Shown piece by piece: positions 5,705 through 8,997 of a DNA stretch of 8,997 nucleotides. Source of the stretch: JAVBOP01 sp031550405 (GTDB lineage Bacteria > Bacteroidota > Ignavibacteria > Kapaibacteriales > UBA2268). The DNA is taken from NCBI GenBank assembly GCA_031550405.1, contig JAVBOP010000152.1, positions 1-8,997 on the forward strand, in the 5' to 3' direction. The position numbers were made by a program, and so were the translations under genes. Every line of letters starts with the position of its first letter. The first letter of the stretch is position 1. The notes under the pieces are model-generated. The model was not told the DNA's origin, made no database searches, and was given only the letters and a program-made list of their open reading frames with translations.

Positions 5705-8038
5705 TTACTCTATCACTGCTATTTTGCCGGCGGCAGAACTTTTCGTGGCAGATGAATTTCCAATAACGATATACACTCCGGGCGCTACCCTGTTGCCTTT
5801 GTCGTCTTTGCCATCCCATGTTGTCCGCTTGCTATTGCTTTCCAGATGCTTTATAAGCATGCCGTCGGGCGTGATTATTCTGACATCGGACGAGGCAACC
5901 AAACCGTCTATGGTCAGCTCTGCATCTCTATCTATCTTAAATGGCTGTGGATAAACGGAGATAGCATATTCCTTTTCGGGACGCAGGAAGGAGGATTGCG
6001 CTATATATAGTCCGTCTTTAGTGCCGATATATATAAGCCCATTGTCCGGATTAGTGGCTAAAGAATATACAGCGTTGTTCATGAGCGTGGAATCGCTTTT
6101 GGCAAACTGGGCGATTAGAGAATCTCCTGCCTGATTTAGCACCCATATCCCGTTCGATGTTGCAAACCATTTATTGCCAACCGCATCGATCATTATATCA
6201 TGTATGTTCTGCCCTTCAAGCAGCGCCACTTTATTGACCCTTACCTTTTCGCTCGCACCAGTCGAAGCCGAATAGATGTTGTATACAAGCGATGCGCCAT
6301 TGGACGTGCCTATCCACAGCATCCCATCTCCCAGTGTGTTGTCTGCGGCACAGCAGTTAATAGCATTATTTACAAGATTGGGATGCGTGGAAGTATTTAT
6401 CCGTCCCCATTTATCATCTGAAGGGTTTGTGGGCGTATTGCCATCGTTGAAAAAGAGAATACCGCCGCCATCGCTGCCGGTTGTGCTGCATATCCACTTT
6501 GTGCCGTAATTATCCATATCCATATTGAAAAAATACCTGTTGCCCTGATTATACGGGTTGGTGAATGCGGTATAGGTATAATTGCTATCGTATGTCATAA
6601 GCAGGGTGCCGTTTGTATTCTCGCCATAGTTCACAGTCCATGCGCTGCCCTTGCTGTCGATAATGGTGCTGCCCGCAATGGTGAACCCCGGCACATATCC
6701 TACTAACTTGGAGCTGCTGTCATTCAGCACCTTATACTTTTCCTGAGCATTGCTGTTTGCATCCAATATCAGCAATCCACCGCCCCAGCTGGAAACATAT
6801 ATCCTGTTATCCGGTGCGGCGGTAATCGAGCAAAAACGGGTAGATATATCCGGCATATCAGGGGTGAACAGACGGGAATAGTTCGTCCATGACGTGCCGT
6901 CATAGCACATAAAGCCGCCAGAGCCTCTTTCGACATTTTCGGAATTATCAGGCACGCCATATACCTTGCCGTCTGGAGCAACAGCAATTCCCAAAAATAA
7001 ATTGACAATGGGAGTATTCGGAGTTACAGTCATGGAGGTATAATCGGAATGTATTAGCTGGGCGCCAAGCATACGGTAAAAATACAGTATATCGGCATCA
7101 GGCGATGTGCCAAGCACCTGGAAGCCATTGGATACGGAATCGCCCCATGCCTGAAAAATGGTACCGCCATTCAAGAGATTAAGCGTATATGGAGTTGAAT
7201 ATGCCAGCCTGCCACCATACACATCTATATCTATGACGCTCTGCCAATCTACTGTTCCTGCGTGCAGTACAGATTGAAATTCTTGATTCTTAAATGCAAG
7301 AATATCGGTATTCAAATTGGCATATACAGTATCGCTCAGCTTCACGATTTTGGCGTTGGCATATACCATCTTCTTGCCGACAGTATCACCGGCGCTGGCA
7401 TATACCCTGTAAATGTATGTATTCCAGTTAGACGGCACATTAATCGGCTTGCTCAGCGGTATTGATGCCATGCCCGAAGAAGTTGCCACCCAAATCGTGT
7501 CATTGTCAATAAGTATGCTGTTTACAGGCGTGTTTTTGGGGAACGTGCCTATAGTCTCCACAGTATTGGTAAATATCATCTGCGAAATATCAAACACCGC
7601 CAAGCCGAATGCACCGGCTATACAGGCACTGTCGCCCGTGAAGGCAATGTCGTTAATCGCGGCATTATTAAAACCGTGATCCCTTATGCTTGTGATATGC
7701 GATATGGCTATATCTTCACTGATAATTTCTATCATGCCATCAATCGCACCGGCTATAATCCTGTCGGAATCAGGTATGTTCTTCAGCACCCTGATGTCGG
7801 AATTTAGCAAGCCTGTCCTTTGATTGAGGAGTATCGTGTCCTGCGCGGCATTATCGAAAATGGCAATACCGCCGCTTGTTCCCAACCATATTCTGCCTCT
7901 TGAGTCGGTGGCTCCCGCCTGAACGCTCAGCATCGACGTATGCACCTGCCAGTTGTTCAGCGTTACTTTTTGCGCCTTTGCGGCAATTGCAGCAAGCATT
8001 ATTGCCATAAGAGCGATATATATTGTTTGCTTTTTCAT
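5705..8038 (-). CDS. porZ: Type IX secretion system protein PorZ (two beta-propellers plus CTD)
   Basis: A 777-aa outer-surface protein; in Porphyromonas gingivalis PorZ (776 aa) belongs to the PorU-PorV-PorQ-PorZ attachment complex and delivers anionic LPS to the sortase PorU. A signal peptide with cleavage after AKA (20-22) comes first. The N-terminal propeller (about 28-335) has blade motifs RIWLGTSGGIAIFD (49-62), AIDGMIEII (98-106), AGAFGLAVFDIS (141-152) and IWVATSSGM (182-190). The second propeller (about 345-680) has GGFMCYDGTSWTNYSR (374-389), IYVSSWGGGLLILD (413-426), LWIGTSNGASLV (574-585), KWFATSNGIWVL (623-634) and IYIGTKDGLYIA (669-680). The C-terminal domain (about 690-777) has YPQPF, TTWDGKDDKGNRVAPGVYIV and a final GKIAVIE, the T9SS sorting-domain fold. 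The start is supported by AAGG six nt before the ATG. The alternative is a generic two-component-type propeller protein with a T9SS signal, but the N-terminal propeller, overall length and CTD favour PorZ. Confidence 0.85.
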   Translation of the reverse strand: MKKQTIYIALMAIMLAAIAAKAQKVTLNNWQVHTSMLSVQAGATDSRGRIWLGTSGGIAIFDNAAQDTILLNQRTGLLNSDIRVLKNIPDSDRIIAGAIDGMIEIISEDIAISHITSIRDHGFNNAAINDIAFTGDSACIAGAFGLAVFDISQMIFTNTVETIGTFPKNTPVNSILIDNDTIWVATSSGMASIPLSKPINVPSNWNTYIYRVYASAGDTVGKKMVYANAKIVKLSDTVYANLNTDILAFKNQEFQSVLHAGTVDWQSVIDIDVYGGRLAYSTPYTLNLLNGGTIFQAWGDSVSNGFQVLGTSPDADILYFYRMLGAQLIHSDYTSMTVTPNTPIVNLFLGIAVAPDGKVYGVPDNSENVERGSGGFMCYDGTSWTNYSRLFTPDMPDISTRFCSITAAPDNRIYVSSWGGGLLILDANSNAQEKYKVLNDSSSKLVGYVPGFTIAGSTIIDSKGSAWTVNYGENTNGTLLMTYDSNYTYTAFTNPYNQGNRYFFNMDMDNYGTKWICSTTGSDGGGILFFNDGNTPTNPSDDKWGRINTSTHPNLVNNAINCCAADNTLGDGMLWIGTSNGASLVYNIYSASTGASEKVRVNKVALLEGQNIHDIMIDAVGNKWFATSNGIWVLNQAGDSLIAQFAKSDSTLMNNAVYSLATNPDNGLIYIGTKDGLYIAQSSFLRPEKEYAISVYPQPFKIDRDAELTIDGLVASSDVRIITPDGMLIKHLESNSKRTTWDGKDDKGNRVAPGVYIVIGNSSATKSSAAGKIAVIE

Positions 8039-8136
8039 GGTCTACCTTAATTTGATTATTTGCAAGCATTGCTAAAATATGACTTTTTTAAGAAACAATC
8101 CACACCTGCCCAATCTTTCTGTCAGTTCCCACTCTG

Positions 8137-8158
8137 TTTATGAATATTTTTTCATAAA
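8137..8158. repeat. 22-bp palindrome, site 2 (ARG-box-like or Crp-like operator)
   Basis: TTTATGAA (8137-8144), six bases, and TTCATAAA (8151-8158) repeat exactly the outer arms and spacing of the core of site 1. The inner 18 bp match the ARG-box consensus except at one position. It lies about 44 bp upstream of the -33 element of the rightward promoter and about 100 bp upstream of the porZ ATG, so it could act on either gene. The N6 spacing also equals that of a Crp operator. Confidence 0.55.
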
Positions 8159-8201
8159 TCTTTTTGTATTTGAAGGCTTCCAAAAAAAATCGAAAAAAGA
8201 T

Positions 8202-8233
8202 TTTGGTAACAAAATAAAAATTTACTATGTTTG
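8202..8233 (+). promoter_or_regulatory. Bacteroidota-type promoter for the Crp-like gene
   Basis: TTTG at 8202-8205 and TATGTTTG at 8226-8233 are separated by 20 bp. This fits the Bacteroidota primary-sigma consensus TTTG-N19-21-TAnnTTTG at all defined positions. Transcription would start near 8238-8242. This is the best promoter match in the window. It reads toward the Crp-like gene at 8447 through a leader of about 200 nt. Confidence 0.6.
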
Positions 8234-8413
8234 TAGTGTAATTGCCATAATTATCAAAAAAAAACAGTTACAGAATTAATAGAAATTTAAAACAAAAGGG
8301 AAATGGAGATACAGGAAATCGAAGAGCAATAGCGGTAGAATAGTGAACATACACAAATACCTTTCACTGTTCTGCTGCACAACAATTTTCCATTACAACC
8401 AACAACGATACGA

Positions 8414-8435
8414 ATTATTAAAAAATATTCATAAA
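8414..8435. repeat. Degenerate palindrome, site 3, just before the Crp-like start codon
   Basis: The right half TTCATAAA (8428-8435) is exact and lies in a 15-mer (8426-8440) identical to the right arm of site 1. The left half, ATTATTAA (8414-8421), keeps six of eight positions of TTTATGAA at the same N6 spacing. It ends 11 bp before the ATG at 8447, downstream of the promoter, where a bound protein or an RNA hairpin could block expression. Confidence 0.45.
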
Positions 8436-8446
8436 TATAGGCAATT

Positions 8447-8857
8447 ATGGTAGAAATTATTCCACTTGAAGAAGCAAAAATAAAATATGCCGAATATTTT
8501 CAGGAAAACAGGCACAAATGTATAGAATATACTACAGCAGACGAATGGCTGTTTGAATCGGGTAAGGTCGCTAAATATATAGGAGTTATGGCAAAAGGTG
8601 CTGCCCGCAGATTTTATATGACAGATATGGATACTTACAAACAGGATAGAGGCGTAAGTTACAATTTTTACTACAAAAATTTGACAGATACCTCTGATAA
8701 TCTTGGAGATCCTATTATTCCGCCGTTGAGCTTGCTGAATGATACGCCTGAGCAGTTTTATTTGGAGTTGGTTAGAACTAAAATAGTAGCAGAGCCAATG
8801 GCTTTTTTGATGCCGATTGACGTTTTCAGGCAGGATGTGCAAGCAAACCAAAAATGA
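8447..8857 (+). CDS. Crp/Fnr-like cyclic-nucleotide-binding-domain protein, cut short by TGA
   Basis: The frame encodes 136 aa that fit the ligand-binding domain of a Crp/Fnr regulator. An N-terminal helix spans about 6-25. A beta-roll runs from about 33 to 122 (LFESGKVAKYIGVMAKGAAR at 35-54, LGDPIIPPLSLLNDTPEQ at 86-103, MPIDVF at 122-127), followed by the first turn of the dimerisation helix. The Arg-Ser/Thr cAMP contacts of E. coli CRP are absent. A TGA at 8855-8857 stops it before the dimerisation helix and DNA-binding domain, although the missing part continues in the same frame (next entry). As it stands the product would be a lone sensor domain without DNA binding. It has its own promoter (8202-8233), flanking palindromes, and no Shine-Dalgarno. 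The opposite strand carries a slightly longer open frame, which I regard as a shadow. Fold confidence is good; function is uncertain. Confidence 0.68.
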   Translation: MVEIIPLEEAKIKYAEYFQENRHKCIEYTTADEWLFESGKVAKYIGVMAKGAARRFYMTDMDTYKQDRGVSYNFYYKNLTDTSDNLGDPIIPPLSLLNDTPEQFYLELVRTKIVAEPMAFLMPIDVFRQDVQANQK

Positions 8858-8997
8858 AGCCAAGCGGTAAGCAGTATAATTTTCAGCAAGTTAGTTAATA
8901 TTGCCGAACGCTATAAAATGGAGCGGCTATGCCGGCACCATAAGCAGAAACAGATAGAATATGTGGCTAAGCTGTATGATGAAAACCACCATATCTT
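8858..8997 (+). pseudogene. In-frame continuation of the Crp-like gene after the TGA
   Basis: Directly after the TGA the same frame stays open for 46 codons to the window edge. It reads like the second half of a Crp-type protein: a dimerisation helix (IIFSKLVNIAERYKMERLC), then KQKQIEYVAKLYDENHHI. The latter aligns with the segment that in this family precedes the helix-turn-helix and corresponds to the end of the other Crp-like protein at the left edge. No separate start fits. Possible explanations are a nonsense mutation (TGG to TGA would restore Trp), a sequencing error, or read-through. The DNA-binding domain would lie beyond the window. Confidence 0.55.

Larger units (their letters stand above)
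8039..8446. other. Divergent regulatory gap between porZ and the Crp-like gene
   Basis: This 408-bp AT-rich gap separates two divergent genes. It holds two palindromic sites and one good rightward promoter, entered separately. For porZ, a -7-like TATTTTAG on the minus strand (8079-8072) lies about 34 bp before its ATG, with only a poor ATTG upstream element. The rightward leader between the promoter and the ATG at 8447 is about 200 nt. It includes a nine-codon ORF at 8303-8332 (MEIQEIEEQ) of doubtful meaning. It also has a weak AGTGAA (8342-8347) / TTCACT (8363-8368) dyad. No tRNA or known riboswitch is recognisable. Confidence 0.5.

Noticed and set aside
5724..7679. Several 70-90-aa plus-strand open frames opposite porZ
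   Set aside because: They are shadows of the porZ frame with no start signals or family resemblance.
8303..8332. Nine-codon ORF in the leader of the Crp-like gene, considered as a regulatory leader peptide
   Set aside because: It has no run of one amino acid, no terminator or anti-terminator structure beside it, and such short frames are common by chance.
8855..8857. TGA read as a sense codon through an alternative genetic code
   Set aside because: TGA clearly ends the Wzz-like and ligase-like genes, the former in an ATGA overlap, and tryptophan is encoded by TGG elsewhere in the window.
8429..8863. A 144-aa open frame on the minus strand, longer than the sense frame
   Set aside because: It is rich in Cys, Phe and Ile with no domain pattern, while the plus strand encodes a recognisable Crp-like beta-roll and has a promoter in front of it.

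Overview
The window looks like chromosomal DNA from a member of the Bacteroidota or a close relative in the FCB group. The evidence is a PorZ-type component of the type IX secretion system (T9SS), a Bacteroidota-style ribosomal protein L33, Crp-like regulators of the degenerate Bacteroidota kind, AT-rich gaps, and a TTTG / TAnnTTTG promoter. UGA is used as an ordinary stop: it ends both polysaccharide genes.

Layout, left to right. (1) 1-564, minus: a Crp/Fnr-type regulator that runs off the left edge. (2) 565-868: an AT-rich divergent gap. (3) 893-2549, plus: an aldo/keto reductase followed 19 bp later by endonuclease III (nth), probably one transcript. (4) 2550-5137, minus: an O-antigen-ligase/polymerase-like membrane protein and a Wzz-type chain-length protein. 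The wzz-like gene comes first in transcription and the two overlap by an ATGA. nth and the ligase-like gene converge with directly abutting stop codons. (5) 5327-5591, minus: rpmG (L33, 59 aa) with its own intrinsic terminator and a striking 32-bp palindrome between the stop codon and the terminator. (6) 5705-8038, minus: a 777-aa protein with a signal peptide, two beta-propellers and a T9SS C-terminal domain, recognisable as PorZ. (7) 8039-8446: a 408-bp divergent regulatory gap with a good Bacteroidota promoter and two more copies or relatives of the palindrome. (8) 8447 to the right edge, plus: a second Crp-like gene, interrupted by an in-frame TGA at the end of its nucleotide-binding domain, with the rest of the protein continuing in the same frame.

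The most coherent functional theme is surface polysaccharide and T9SS. In Porphyromonas, PorZ hands anionic LPS to the sortase PorU, and Wzz and O-antigen ligase/polymerase proteins make such LPS. They lie on the same strand here with only rpmG between, although the rpmG terminator separates them transcriptionally. The most unusual DNA signal is a family of three sites of the form TTTATGAA-N6-TTCATAAA. The best of them fits the classical ARG-box consensus, and all have the geometry of a Crp-type operator. Two of them bracket the promoter of the interrupted Crp-like gene. I see no mobile element, CRISPR array, tRNA or rRNA.
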